Positions 28,487 through 37,901 of a stretch of 64,000 bases of DNA are shown in pieces; position 1 is the stretch's first letter, and every line of letters starts with the position of its first letter. This DNA comes from Fuerstiella sp. Lineage in GTDB: Bacteria > Planctomycetota > Planctomycetia > Planctomycetales > Planctomycetaceae. The notes beneath the pieces were generated by a model. That model searched no databases. It had not been told where the DNA came from and saw nothing but the letters and a program-made list of their open reading frames with translations. A program made the position numbers and the translations under genes. The stretch covers positions 62,001-126,000 of the forward strand of contig JAKVAZ010000001.1 of NCBI GenBank assembly GCA_022447225.1. The letters run 5' to 3'.

Positions 28487-30334
28487 TTATCGGTCCAGTC
28501 GCTCAGCCAGTTCTTTGGCGGACCGCACGAGTCGCTGCTGACGGGCGGTGAGTTCTTCAAGCTGTTCAATAAGATCGGCCTGATCATCGTCAGATTGTTC
28601 TGTGATCAGCTGATCCGTGCGGCGGGTGCGGCGATTGATTCTGAGTTGCAGAGACCTCAGGATTTTAATTTCTGCGATCAGCTGAACCAACGGTGGTTTC
28701 TGTTGTTGTGCGGACTGTGACTGCTGTGGCGGATTTTCCTGGCCACGCATTTCCTGCATTTCCCGCTGCGTGGCTTCTATCAGTTCTTTCAGTGCTTCGA
28801 TGTTGTCAGATTCCAGCGTCTGCGTCAGTGTGCCGACTTTCGACTGCCGCAGGCGAACAGCAATGGTCTGCATGTCGATGGATATGTCTTCCACAGCCAG
28901 CACGATGGACACCGATGTTCCGTCCTCCTTCAGCAACCCCAGAGTCCGTTCGCACTCAACCTGCAATTCCGCCTGTTGCTGTGCGACTTCGCGACTGCGA
29001 GCGAACATGGTGTCCAGCCAGTCGTCGACCGGGGTGCTGCTGAGATCCACGGTTTCGTCATAGATTTGAGTCTGCATACTGAGCATTCGCTGGAAGCGGG
29101 CTTCCAGTGAGGCCAGGATCATTTCCTTTTCTTCTTCGCGCAGCTGCAGCAGTTTTTTACGGAGTTCTTCGATCGCCTTTTGCAGCTCTTCGATCGCTCC
29201 ATCCTGCTTTTCAAGAGCCTCGTCCCGCAGCTGTTTTTGTAATTGTTCGAGTGCTTCGCGCATCAACTGGCGAGCGTTGGAAACTTCTTCTTTTCCGGGC
29301 GTTTTTTGAGCCTGCGACTGCTGATTCGACTCGGAAGAGTTTGAGTTTTGTGATTGTGGCTGATTGCTGCCGGACTGATCCTGTGATTCCTGCGACCCGG
29401 ATGTGTCGCTGTTGGAATCTTCTGACTGAGCGTCGGCATCCGGAGGTGTCTGTCCGGAATCTGACTCGGATGATTCCCCCAAATCTTCAGACGGCGGGCT
29501 GGGCTGCCCGTCGTTTTCACTGCCCTGTTTGGAATCGTCATCTGTCTGATCGGGTTTTCCTTTTTCGGAGTCCGGTGTGTTTTGATCAGCATCAGATGGC
29601 GAGGACTCCTCAGAATTCTCAGACTCAGTCGCTGACTGGCTGTCAGTCGGCGAGTTAGCACCCGGCTGAGTGCTGTCGGTTGACTGGCCTTCGTGAGCAT
29701 CGATTTCGTCGAGGATGTTGTTGGTACGGTCGATTATTTCCTGTTGTTTTCCGGCAGACGAGGAGGGGGCGGTAGAGTTTTGTGTACTGGCACGAGCTGA
29801 CTTCTGCCGGTTCAGCGTATTGCTGACGTCTTTCAGCAGGCCGTTGAGTCGTTCGCGCTCTTTTTCCAGTTCACTGCGCCGATCTTCGCTTTGAAGCAAC
29901 TGCAGAAGCGTCGCAAGAGACTTCAGAACATCGTCCTGTTCTTCCAGAGCTCTGCCAAGGTTGTTCTGAATCAGATCTTCAGCAATTTGACCCAGCTGGC
30001 TGCTGATCGCCTGTTCCCGTCCTTTGCTGAGTGCTCGCCGCAGCAGTTCAGCTCGCTCAGGATCTTCGTGTCCCAAAATATCGGCCATTTGGGACAACAG
30101 TCGTTCGAAGCGGTCATATCGACCACTCACCGCCAGCTGGTCGTCGCGAAGTGTGTCTGCGGAAATCTGCTGAGATTCGTCTGCGGCGGTTGCCGGTAAT
30201 ACAGCAGGAATCAGTACCAGGCAGACGAGTGTCCGAAGAAAACAGCACACAGACGAGTCTCCGGAAAAACAGAACCAATACGATCGCGGCCACTGGTTAT
30301 TGTCGCCTGTGGCCGGTGAGTGTGTCCAGCTCAT
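28487..30334 (-). CDS. Secreted coiled-coil protein with Ser/Gln/Asp/Glu-rich low-complexity middle
   Basis: 615 residues. Signal segment at about 30-50 ('FLRTLVCLVLIPAVLPATAA'). Residues about 55-190 are helical with heptad-like leucines. About 195-355 is a low-complexity stretch of Ser, Gln, Asp, Glu, Asn, Pro and Thr with almost no hydrophobic residues, likely disordered. About 355-615 is again coiled coil ('LMREALEQLQKQLRDEALEK', 'GAIEELQKAIEELRKKLLQL'), ending in basic helices. It begins within the DUF1501 stop codon (TAATG, one shared base), so translation is coupled to the DUF1549/1553-DUF1501 pair. No enzymatic signature is visible. The layout suggests a long flexible spacer between two helical interaction modules. 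Confidence 0.8.
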   Translation of the reverse strand: MSWTHSPATGDNNQWPRSYWFCFSGDSSVCCFLRTLVCLVLIPAVLPATAADESQQISADTLRDDQLAVSGRYDRFERLLSQMADILGHEDPERAELLRRALSKGREQAISSQLGQIAEDLIQNNLGRALEEQDDVLKSLATLLQLLQSEDRRSELEKERERLNGLLKDVSNTLNRQKSARASTQNSTAPSSSAGKQQEIIDRTNNILDEIDAHEGQSTDSTQPGANSPTDSQSATESENSEESSPSDADQNTPDSEKGKPDQTDDDSKQGSENDGQPSPPSEDLGESSESDSGQTPPDADAQSEDSNSDTSGSQESQDQSGSNQPQSQNSNSSESNQQSQAQKTPGKEEVSNARQLMREALEQLQKQLRDEALEKQDGAIEELQKAIEELRKKLLQLREEEKEMILASLEARFQRMLSMQTQIYDETVDLSSTPVDDWLDTMFARSREVAQQQAELQVECERTLGLLKEDGTSVSIVLAVEDISIDMQTIAVRLRQSKVGTLTQTLESDNIEALKELIEATQREMQEMRGQENPPQQSQSAQQQKPPLVQLIAEIKILRSLQLRINRRTRRTDQLITEQSDDDQADLIEQLEELTARQQRLVRSAKELAERLDR

Positions 30335-31863
30335 TACGCCAGCAGGTCGTTGATGACATTTCCATGAACATCGGTCAGTCGAAAACGACGACCCTGATAG
30401 CGGAACGTCAGGCGTTCGTGGTCGATGCCCATCAGATGCAGAATCGTGGCATGCAGGTCATGAATGTGGACTCCCTGTTCTGCGACGTTGTAACCCCACG
30501 GGTCGGTGACACCATACGTTGTGCCGGGACGAACACCGCCGCCGGCCATCCAGATAGAATAACTGCGGGGATGATGGTCGCGTCCAAAGCTGGTTGCCGT
30601 CAGTTTTCCCTGACAGTAGTTGGTGCGTCCGAATTCACCGCCCCAGACAACGAGCGTATCGTCAAGCAGTCCGCGCTGTTTGAGATCTGCGACCAAAGCT
30701 GCGGAAGCCTGATCGGTTTCTGTGCACTGTCTGGTCACACCTTTTCTGAGTCTGCTGTGCTGATCCCATCCTGGGTGATACAGCTGGATGAACCGAACAC
30801 CGCGTTCAGCCAGTCGTCTCGCCAGCAGGCAGTTGGCCGCATACGAACCAGGATTGCGGGCCTGTTCACCATACAGTTCAAAGATGTGATCGGGTTCCGA
30901 CGAAACATCGGTTGCCTCCGGAATGGACTGCTGCATGCGAAACGCCAGTTCGTGTTGAGCGATTCGAGTTTCGATAAGTGGGTCTGCGGCCGTCTGCAGT
31001 TTAATTTGATGCAGTTGCTGAAGAGCATTCAGCATCGAACGTTTACTGCCGGCATTGATTCCGACTGGATTTCCCAGATACAGCACCGGATCTCCGCCGG
31101 ACCGAAAACGCACGCCCTGATGCCGTGACGGCAGGAAACCACTACCCCACAGCCGCGAGAGCAACGGCTGGCCCCCCTTACCTTTGGTGACCATCACCAC
31201 GAAGGATGGAAGTTCCTCATTTTCGCTGCCCAGCCCGTAGTCCAGCCATGCCCCCATGCTGGGCCGGCCAGGAAACTGAGATCCGGTCTGCATGAATGTC
31301 ACCCCAGGTCCGTGATTGATTGCTTCGGTCTGCATGGAGCGCACGATGCACAGTTCGTCAGCAATTTGGGCGGTGCGGGGCAGCAGTTCGCTCATCACAT
31401 TGCCACTGTCTCCGTGAGGTTCAAAGCGGAACGGCGATCCGGCCAGAGGCAGACTGGACTGGTTTCCCGACATGGCCGTCAGTCGTTGTCCTTGGCGGAC
31501 TTCCGCGGGCAACTGTGTACCGTGTCGCTGTTTCAGCAGCGGCTTGTGGTCGAAAAGGTCCAGCTGAGACGGACCACCCGACTGGAACAGCCAAATGATG
31601 CGTCGGGCACGCGGAGTGTGGCGGACGGCACCTGAAGGCAGGGAAGAAGTCGCAGCGGCCCCGGCTGCCGGACGATTGATCAGATCGGCAAGAGCAAATG
31701 AACCCAGTCCCGCACCAAAAGTCTGTAACCAGCGTCGTCGGTTAGGATAGTCGGGGAAGTTGGAGTTATTCATTGGTGTCTCCGGCGGACTGACCACTGT
31801 TTCTGCAGTGACAGGATCCAGGCCGACTTCATAGTTTTGAACTGACGTGATACGGTTTTTCAT
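30334..31863 (-). CDS. DUF1501 family Tat-exported protein
   Basis: 509 residues. The start at 31863 overlaps the upstream cytochrome stop (ATGA); an internal Met at 31773 just before the Tat signal is an alternative. The Tat signal reads 'NRRRWLQTFGAGLGSFALAD'. DUF1501 features: 'ARRIIWLFQSGGPSQLDLFD', 'GPGVTFMQTGSQFPGRPSMG', 'IQLYHPGWDQHSRLRKGVTR', 'LDDTLVVWGGEFGRTNYCQG' and 'GRDHHPRSYSIWMAGGGVRPG'. The fold is related to the alkaline-phosphatase/sulfatase superfamily. In planctomycetes this family is nearly always encoded beside a DUF1549/DUF1553 cytochrome, exactly as here. Its reaction is unknown. Confidence 0.95.
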   Translation of the reverse strand: MKNRITSVQNYEVGLDPVTAETVVSPPETPMNNSNFPDYPNRRRWLQTFGAGLGSFALADLINRPAAGAAATSSLPSGAVRHTPRARRIIWLFQSGGPSQLDLFDHKPLLKQRHGTQLPAEVRQGQRLTAMSGNQSSLPLAGSPFRFEPHGDSGNVMSELLPRTAQIADELCIVRSMQTEAINHGPGVTFMQTGSQFPGRPSMGAWLDYGLGSENEELPSFVVMVTKGKGGQPLLSRLWGSGFLPSRHQGVRFRSGGDPVLYLGNPVGINAGSKRSMLNALQQLHQIKLQTAADPLIETRIAQHELAFRMQQSIPEATDVSSEPDHIFELYGEQARNPGSYAANCLLARRLAERGVRFIQLYHPGWDQHSRLRKGVTRQCTETDQASAALVADLKQRGLLDDTLVVWGGEFGRTNYCQGKLTATSFGRDHHPRSYSIWMAGGGVRPGTTYGVTDPWGYNVAEQGVHIHDLHATILHLMGIDHERLTFRYQGRRFRLTDVHGNVINDLLA

Positions 31864-34800
31864 CGTTTAATCAGGCATTCGTCGTAACTCAACAGTGCGT
31901 TAGCGACAGCACTTAAAGCAGCAAGGGAGGCGGGATCCGGTTCTGCGTCTGCGATGTGGTCGCCAACGGACAGATATTTCTTTGTCCGTTCTGCGTCCTG
32001 GCCAAAGTAGTCCATCTGCTCTGCCAGCAGCCCTGTGAGCACGCTGTGTTCGCGGTCGGTTGCCGGTCGGCTGGTGAGCAGGCGAAACAAATCCGACAGT
32101 GCCTGCTGCGGGGTGTGGTGTTCAGCCAGCAGTTGTTCGGCCAGAACTCGTGAAGCTTCAACAAACTGCGGGCCGTTCATGAGCACGAATGCTTCAAGAG
32201 GCGATGCCGTGCGTTCCCGGTTGACTCGGCACACATCGCGTTTCACGGCATCCAGCACCATCATCACAGGAGCGGGGCCCGTTCGTTTCCAGTACGTGTA
32301 CACACTGCGGCGGTAGAGTCCCGGTCCACTGTCGCGGTCGGCAGGTTTAAAGGAAACTTCCACTTCGTAGGGCTTCGCGGGAGGGCCTCCCATACGATCC
32401 ACCAGCAGGCCGCTGACCGCCAGTGCATTGTCTCTCAGCATTTCTGCCGGCAGTCGATAAGACGGAAAACGACCCAGCCAGTCATTGTTCGGATCGCGCT
32501 TGGCGTGATCTTCAGACGTTGCGCTTGTTTGTCGGTAAGTTGCCGACATGGCGATCTGTTTCAGAAGGCGTTTAACGTCCCAACCGTGCTGAATGAAATC
32601 GAGTGCCAGCCAGTCCAGCAGTTGCGGATGAGTGGGGGGCCGACCCTGACTTCCGAAATCTTCCGGTGTCCGAACGAGCCCCTGGCCAAACATGACCTGC
32701 CAGTAATGGTTGACGGCCACCCGTGCCGTTAGCGGATGCTTCGGGGAGGTGAGCCAGTCGGCAAGCCCCAGTCGGTTTGCCGGCGCCTCAGCGGACCGCT
32801 TCGGCAGAATGGCGGGGGTGTCGGCGGTGACAACATCACCCCGAGCGTCGTAAGCTCCACGACGCAGAAGATGCGTGGTGACCGGTCGTTCGGCTTCTTT
32901 CATGACCATGATTTCCTGAACACCATCGATGGCAGCACTGAGTTCATCACGTGCCCCGGTGAGCGCAGCCAGTTGCTGCCGGCTGCCGTTATGAGTGGTG
33001 GAGAGGAAATATTCGAACAGCCGTTCTGTCTGTCGGCCCGACAGTTGATCGTGAGGTGTTGTGAGAGCCGTCACCAGGCTGTGGCCATCGGTCAGCTGAG
33101 CCACTTCGATTGGAGTCAGCTGTCGCTCAAAGACCATCAACTCATCGGCCAGGCCATTGGTGAAACCGCGATCGCGGCTGCGTTCTCCCATCACCAGATG
33201 TTTTTTGTCGGCGGTGATTTCTTTGTACAGGTTATCCCGGATGATCTCCGTCGAGACAGGCTGGGCGTCGATCAGAATAGAAATTCCGGCCGCTCGACTG
33301 GACCCGTCATACCGTACGGTGACGTGATGCCATTCCTCAACGGGTAATGGGTCTGCAGTGGCAATGCTGATGGCATTTCCTGGCCAGAAATGAATCAGTG
33401 AAGCATGCAGACGCCCGTCTTTGATCAGCAGCTGGTAGCCTCGACTGCCGCCATCCGTCCAGCCCAGCGAATGGTGCCACACGACTGCTCGTTCTTTGTG
33501 ATCGGGTGTGTTGAGCCACAGAGCGATACTGAATGGCTGATTACGACTGAACTGACCGACCTGGGTATCGACGGCGTCATCGCCGCTGAAACGAATACCC
33601 TTGCCGACTTTACCGTCGGTGTGCCGGTTACCGCCGCCCGGTACTGCCTCAAAATCCATGTGCAGAATACGATTCGGCAGCATTGTCGAATCTTCAACAG
33701 AGCGATCCACCGCCAGCCATTGGGTGAATTCGGCATCGGCCGCAGCAGCAGTATCAGCAAGTTTTTTTTCGGCAGCTTCGACGTTGTCCCGGAGTCGGCG
33801 AATGCGACGTTTGTCGGCTTCGTCCAGCATTAGCAGCGTGGGCGTGGGAGTTGACTGTGTCCGGTAGGAGTACAGACCAGCTTCGTCGATTTTGTCGAAA
33901 AAGGCCGTTAGCTGATAGTAGTCTTTCTGGGAGAAGGGGTCGTATTTGTGATCGTGACAACGGCAGCATTCCAGAGTGAGTCCCAGAAACGCGGTTGCGA
34001 ATGTTTGGGTTCGATCCGACACATATTCAATGCGGAATTCTTCCGGTGTGCTGCCACCTTCGACCTTTTGCGGATGCAGGCGGTTGAATGTCGTGGCCAG
34101 AATATCGTCGTCGGTGGCATCGGGCAGGAGGTCTCCCGCGATTTGTTTCCGGAGAAATTCGTGGTGAGGCATATTGCTGTTGAACGCCCGAATCACCCAG
34201 TCCCGCCACGGCCACACATGCCGATCCCGATCCACCTGATAACCGAAGGTGTCACTGTAACGTGCCATGTCCAGCCACACGGACGCCATTCGCTCACCGA
34301 AGTGACCTGATGCCAGCAGACGGTCAATCAGTTCCGACCAGGCTTCAGGTGAATCATTGGTGACGAAATCGTCGATCTGCGGGAGTGACGGCGGTAGTCC
34401 GGTGAGATCGAAGGAAATGCGGCGGATCAGGGTTTCCCTGGAAGCTTCAGGCGACGGAACGGATAACCGTTGTTCCAGATTTCCAAGCACGAAATGATCA
34501 ATCGGATTACCGGGCCACTGCGTTTCCTGAACGTTCGGCAGCTGCGGCTGCTGTGGTGCAGCAAAAGCCCAGTGCCGGTCCCATGACGCACCCTGTTCGA
34601 TCCATGTTGTGAGTATTTTTCGTTCTTCCGGGGACAGTTCCAGCTTCGAATCCGGCGGTGGCATGTGGACATTAGGATCGTTTGACAGAATTCGCCGGAC
34701 CAGTTCGCTTTCGTGAGGCTGACCGGCCACGATAACAGATCGTTTCGCGTCCTGTTCCAGGTCCAGACGCAGGTCTGCCTGACGGTTTTCAGCATCCGGA

Positions 34801-34937
34801 CCGTGACACACGTAGCATCTGTCAGAGAGAATCGGCCGGACGTCCCGATTGAATCGAATGTGCTGGGCGGGGTCTGCTGCCGACACCTGTGATGCAGCCA
34901 GTGTCAGAATCACGATCGGAAAGACAGCAATTTTCAC
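31860..34937 (-). CDS. Exported cytochrome with DUF1549, LamG-like and DUF1553 domains
   Basis: About 1025 residues from a GTG at 34937, chosen because GAGGGA lies five bases upstream and it yields a clean signal peptide ('KIAVFPIVILTLAASQVSA'). An in-frame ATG at 35021 would add 28 residues before it. Domains in order: haem site CYVCH in 'ILSDRCYVCHGPDAENRQAD'; DUF1549 ('FVLGNLEQRLSVPSPEAS', 'RRISFDLTGLPPSL'); a LamG/concanavalin-like insert ('FSGDDAVDTQVGQFSRNQPF', 'EWHHVTVRYDGSS'); then DUF1553 ('NRLGLADWLTSPKHPLTARV', 'LNGPQFVEASRVLAEQLL'). The lectin-like insert may bind sugars. It pairs with DUF1501 by a four-base overlap. Role is unknown but presumed periplasmic. Confidence 0.92.
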   Translation of the reverse strand: MKIAVFPIVILTLAASQVSAADPAQHIRFNRDVRPILSDRCYVCHGPDAENRQADLRLDLEQDAKRSVIVAGQPHESELVRRILSNDPNVHMPPPDSKLELSPEERKILTTWIEQGASWDRHWAFAAPQQPQLPNVQETQWPGNPIDHFVLGNLEQRLSVPSPEASRETLIRRISFDLTGLPPSLPQIDDFVTNDSPEAWSELIDRLLASGHFGERMASVWLDMARYSDTFGYQVDRDRHVWPWRDWVIRAFNSNMPHHEFLRKQIAGDLLPDATDDDILATTFNRLHPQKVEGGSTPEEFRIEYVSDRTQTFATAFLGLTLECCRCHDHKYDPFSQKDYYQLTAFFDKIDEAGLYSYRTQSTPTPTLLMLDEADKRRIRRLRDNVEAAEKKLADTAAAADAEFTQWLAVDRSVEDSTMLPNRILHMDFEAVPGGGNRHTDGKVGKGIRFSGDDAVDTQVGQFSRNQPFSIALWLNTPDHKERAVVWHHSLGWTDGGSRGYQLLIKDGRLHASLIHFWPGNAISIATADPLPVEEWHHVTVRYDGSSRAAGISILIDAQPVSTEIIRDNLYKEITADKKHLVMGERSRDRGFTNGLADELMVFERQLTPIEVAQLTDGHSLVTALTTPHDQLSGRQTERLFEYFLSTTHNGSRQQLAALTGARDELSAAIDGVQEIMVMKEAERPVTTHLLRRGAYDARGDVVTADTPAILPKRSAEAPANRLGLADWLTSPKHPLTARVAVNHYWQVMFGQGLVRTPEDFGSQGRPPTHPQLLDWLALDFIQHGWDVKRLLKQIAMSATYRQTSATSEDHAKRDPNNDWLGRFPSYRLPAEMLRDNALAVSGLLVDRMGGPPAKPYEVEVSFKPADRDSGPGLYRRSVYTYWKRTGPAPVMMVLDAVKRDVCRVNRERTASPLEAFVLMNGPQFVEASRVLAEQLLAEHHTPQQALSDLFRLLTSRPATDREHSVLTGLLAEQMDYFGQDAERTKKYLSVGDHIADAEPDPASLAALSAVANALLSYDECLIKR

Positions 34938-35416
34938 GGGATTCCCTCGACCAGACCATCTGTGTTTGCTGGCACCTGCCATCATGTGAATGTTTTCCCA
35001 GGACGAAGAAACCGGATCCATCGCACCTGAATTCTAACGCGAGTTGAACCGAGTCAACAGCCGTCCGTGCCGCGGCACAGATCGTTGTCCGAATTTGCGT
35101 GCGTTTTGGCGTCAGGTCCGTGGTCCGGCAGAATCTGCCGGTTGCAGGGCAGTTATGGAACCCGGAAAAACAGCGAATGCGGCGGGCAATCGGACAATTT
35201 CGGCAGGAATCGCCGAACGGTGGCTGCGGGAAATGTCATCACCTGTGACCAAACGGCAATCCCCGCATTGAGCCGGATTGTTGGTGTTGACCATATTGGA
35301 TGAATTTCCAGAATCCGCTCAAGTCATGATGTGCGTCGTCATTCTCTTAATGACCGACGTTTGCATCACCGGAGACGTGTTCTCCTGTCATTTCTCAGCT
35401 TCAGACAGGTGTTCCT
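34938..35416. other. Divergent intergenic region
   Basis: About 480 bases between the leftward block headed by the DUF1549/1553 gene and the rightward barrel-protein gene. Two short forward frames (near 35044-35303) show no features and are rejected. The promoter driving the long leftward gene block should be here. No clear operator or promoter was identified. Confidence 0.5.
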
Positions 35417-36709
35417 GTGAAATCAATTCGCCTGTGGCTGTTCACAGCCTTAGTTATCACCGGCCTGTTCTCAGTCGTACAGGCCGACGAATCCAATCGC
35501 ATTGCAGCCCCGTTAGCCAGCCAGAACGCATTCCGGCTAGGGAAGGCCGTGCATAACCCAACGGTTCGGGAAAGATGGTTTCGGTCAATCGTAAACGCAG
35601 AGACCGTCTTTCGTGCGCAGTCAGCCGAAGAAGCGATCCCTGTTCCACCAGGCGCTATCGAAGTTCCTGTAACAACTGATCCCTCAACATCCACCGGTCC
35701 TGCTGAAATCACCAGCACCCCAGGGCAGCCGTTTCCGGCACCCACAACCTGGAACGCGTTTTCACCACCGATGATGTCGGATCCATTTCTGAATGGCGGT
35801 GTTGTGCAACCGTATGCACCGGGTCCAGGATACGGAGGACTGCCACCCGGATCGGCCGGCGGCCAGGGCTTTAGTATGCCTGGAGCTAATGGTGGCCGGC
35901 CTTACAACTGCGGCTGGGAGCAGAAACTGGATACATATCTGATTCCGGCAGCCGACGTTTCAGGCGGCGGGGCCGCCGGGAGTGTCGATGAACTGGGAGT
36001 CGACTACAACTTGGGTAATACCCGTCCATTCAGCCCTGGCTGGCTTCTGAAAAAGACCTTCCTGTTTCGATCACGCAGCTGGGACGGGCCCGCGGCTGCG
36101 GGAGCACCGGCCGGACCACCCGCCGGAATACCAGGCAGTGCTTTTCGCCTGGGAGGTGACTTTGAAATTGCGGCTCCGCAGGCCGGTCCGGCCAGCATCA
36201 GTCTGGGCATCACACCTTCCATCAACACCGATTTTAACGGCTCCATGTCCTCCAACGCTTTCCAGCTGGATGGTCGGGGAATCATCTGGTGGCAACTGGA
36301 TTGTCACTGGATGTTCGGGATGGGTGCCATGTTCTGGGACCGGGTTGACGATCGAGTCCTGCCCTATGCCGGCTGGGTCTATCGTGATGATTACTGGGAA
36401 ATGCGACTAATGTTTCCCGAAGCAGAAATCCGGTTATTCCTGGGCAACGAGCCCTGGTGGTCGAAGTGGCTCTATATCCGTTCGAAATACAATATCGAGG
36501 CCTATGAAGGCGTCGTTACTGCCGGCGGTGCCCGCGGGGAATTTGAAATCGAAGACTGGCAGTTGACAATGGGCTTCCAGATGGACGCGGGAACTTATCG
36601 CTGGTTCCTGGAAGGTGGCTTGGTTCTGGATCGTGAGTTCGAATACGACATCGCTCCCGATGTGACCGTTGATACGGCTTATATTACTCGTATTGGCTTC
36701 CGCTACTAA
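35417..36709 (+). CDS. Exported outer-membrane beta-barrel-like protein
   Basis: 430 residues from a GTG at 35417, with CAGGTG about eight bases upstream. Signal peptide 'MKSIRLWLFTALVITGLFSVVQA' is clear. Residues about 65-215 are rich in Pro, Gly, Ser and Thr and probably disordered ('PAPTTWNAFSPPMMSDPF', 'GPGYGGLPPGSAGGQGF'). The C-terminal 200 residues alternate polar and aromatic residues, with amphipathic strands such as 'WWQLDCHWMFGMGAMFWDRV' and 'WYIRSKYNIEAYEGVVT'-like segments. It ends 'VDTAYITRIGFRY', a typical outer-membrane C-terminal strand. I cannot name the family. The gene is flanked by its own terminator and is probably monocistronic. Confidence 0.8.
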   Translation: MKSIRLWLFTALVITGLFSVVQADESNRIAAPLASQNAFRLGKAVHNPTVRERWFRSIVNAETVFRAQSAEEAIPVPPGAIEVPVTTDPSTSTGPAEITSTPGQPFPAPTTWNAFSPPMMSDPFLNGGVVQPYAPGPGYGGLPPGSAGGQGFSMPGANGGRPYNCGWEQKLDTYLIPAADVSGGGAAGSVDELGVDYNLGNTRPFSPGWLLKKTFLFRSRSWDGPAAAGAPAGPPAGIPGSAFRLGGDFEIAAPQAGPASISLGITPSINTDFNGSMSSNAFQLDGRGIIWWQLDCHWMFGMGAMFWDRVDDRVLPYAGWVYRDDYWEMRLMFPEAEIRLFLGNEPWWSKWLYIRSKYNIEAYEGVVTAGGARGEFEIEDWQLTMGFQMDAGTYRWFLEGGLVLDREFEYDIAPDVTVDTAYITRIGFRY

Positions 36710-36744
36710 GACGCTGCATCGCGATCATTCGTTTTTTCATCCGG

Positions 36745-36779
36745 CACCCCGACTGCTCCCGGCAGTCGGGGTGTTGTTT
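36745..36779 (+). terminator. Rho-independent terminator after the barrel-protein gene
   Basis: Perfect 12-base arms caccccgactgc and gcagtcggggtg around a five-base loop, followed by ttgttt, 36 bases after the stop codon. Strong GC stem plus T-rich tail. Confidence 0.9.
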
Positions 36780-36864
36780 CAGAATCAACGCGGATTGTCC
36801 TGGTCCGGGTGTCTATCATGCTCTTGGCTGAAAGTATCAACTTCGTTTTGCTGAAAGACCATCG

Positions 36865-37815
36865 ATGACCGCTCCCATCGCCGTCGTTCTGGCGGCAGGC
36901 AAGAGTACACGGATGAAGTCTGCGACACCCAAAGTTCTGCATCCCGTCTGCGGTCAGTTAATGATCGATTACGTGCTGAATGCCGTGCGGGCAGCCGGTG
37001 TTGAGAAAATCATTGTGGTTGTCGGACACAAAGCGGCTGAGGTTCGTAGTGCCATGTCCGTTCATGACGACGTCGTTTTCGCTGAACAGACAGAACAGCA
37101 TGGCACCGGGCACGCGGTTATGATGTGCGAATCAGAGCTGACCGGGCACGATGGATCGGTCATCGTTCTGGCTGGTGATACTCCACTGCTGCAAAGTCGT
37201 TCACTGATCGCACTGCTGAACCATCAACAGACGCATTCTGCTGCCTGCGTGATCGGCACCGCTGACACCACCGTCAATGATGGTCTGGGCCGTGTTGTGC
37301 GGGACGCCGACGGCACCTTCGTCTGCATCCGGGAGCAAAAGGATGCGTCTGATGAAGAGCGGAACATCACCGAGGTCAATACAGGCTGTTATGCGTTCAG
37401 TACTCCGCGACTGCTCGAATCACTCGAACGACTGAAGCCGAATAATGTGCAGGCAGAATACTATCTGACGGATTGTCCGCGAATTCTGATGGACGATGGT
37501 CATCATGTGGCTGCTTGCTGCAGTCTGACTATCGAAGAGGCCATCGGTGTCAACAATCGGATTCAGCTGGCGGAAGTTCGAAACCACATCCAGCGAGGAA
37601 TTCTGCAGGAGCTCATGCTCAGCGGCGTGACAATCGAAGATCCGAATCAGACGTCGATTGACTGCGAAGTTGAAATCGGTTCAGACTCTCTGATCCGTCC
37701 GGGCACTGTCATTGACCGCGGAGCCCGTATTGGTGCCAAATGTCGAATCGGTCCGAATGTCCACATCACACAGTCACAGACTGTCGCAGACGGAGCAGTA
37801 CTTGGTCCCCGGTAA
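36865..37815 (+). CDS. GlmU-like UDP-N-acetylglucosamine pyrophosphorylase without most of the acetyltransferase domain
   Basis: 316 residues. The nucleotidyltransferase signature is intact: 'VVLAAGKSTRMKSATPKVLHPVCGQ' begins near residue 7, followed by 'EQTEQHGTGHAVMMCE' and 'VIVLAGDTPLL'. These match the N-terminal domain of GlmU, which makes UDP-GlcNAc from GlcNAc-1-phosphate and UTP. Full GlmU is about 450 residues and carries a left-handed beta-helix acetyltransferase at the C-terminus. Here only a few hexapeptide turns remain ('VEIGSDSLIRPGTVIDRGAR') before the stop, and no downstream frame continues the domain. It could be a dedicated uridylyltransferase, with the acetyltransferase encoded elsewhere. 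The name for the N-terminal activity is well supported; the loss of the second activity is an inference from length. Confidence 0.88.
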   Translation: MTAPIAVVLAAGKSTRMKSATPKVLHPVCGQLMIDYVLNAVRAAGVEKIIVVVGHKAAEVRSAMSVHDDVVFAEQTEQHGTGHAVMMCESELTGHDGSVIVLAGDTPLLQSRSLIALLNHQQTHSAACVIGTADTTVNDGLGRVVRDADGTFVCIREQKDASDEERNITEVNTGCYAFSTPRLLESLERLKPNNVQAEYYLTDCPRILMDDGHHVAACCSLTIEEAIGVNNRIQLAEVRNHIQRGILQELMLSGVTIEDPNQTSIDCEVEIGSDSLIRPGTVIDRGARIGAKCRIGPNVHITQSQTVADGAVLGPR

Positions 37816-37901
37816 CAGCCGGTCTTCCCCGCGGTGTCCGGTTTTGTGCTGTTCAGATTTTGAGCGGCCGAAGCTGAATCAAGGGCCTCGTTCCGAAAAT
37901 G

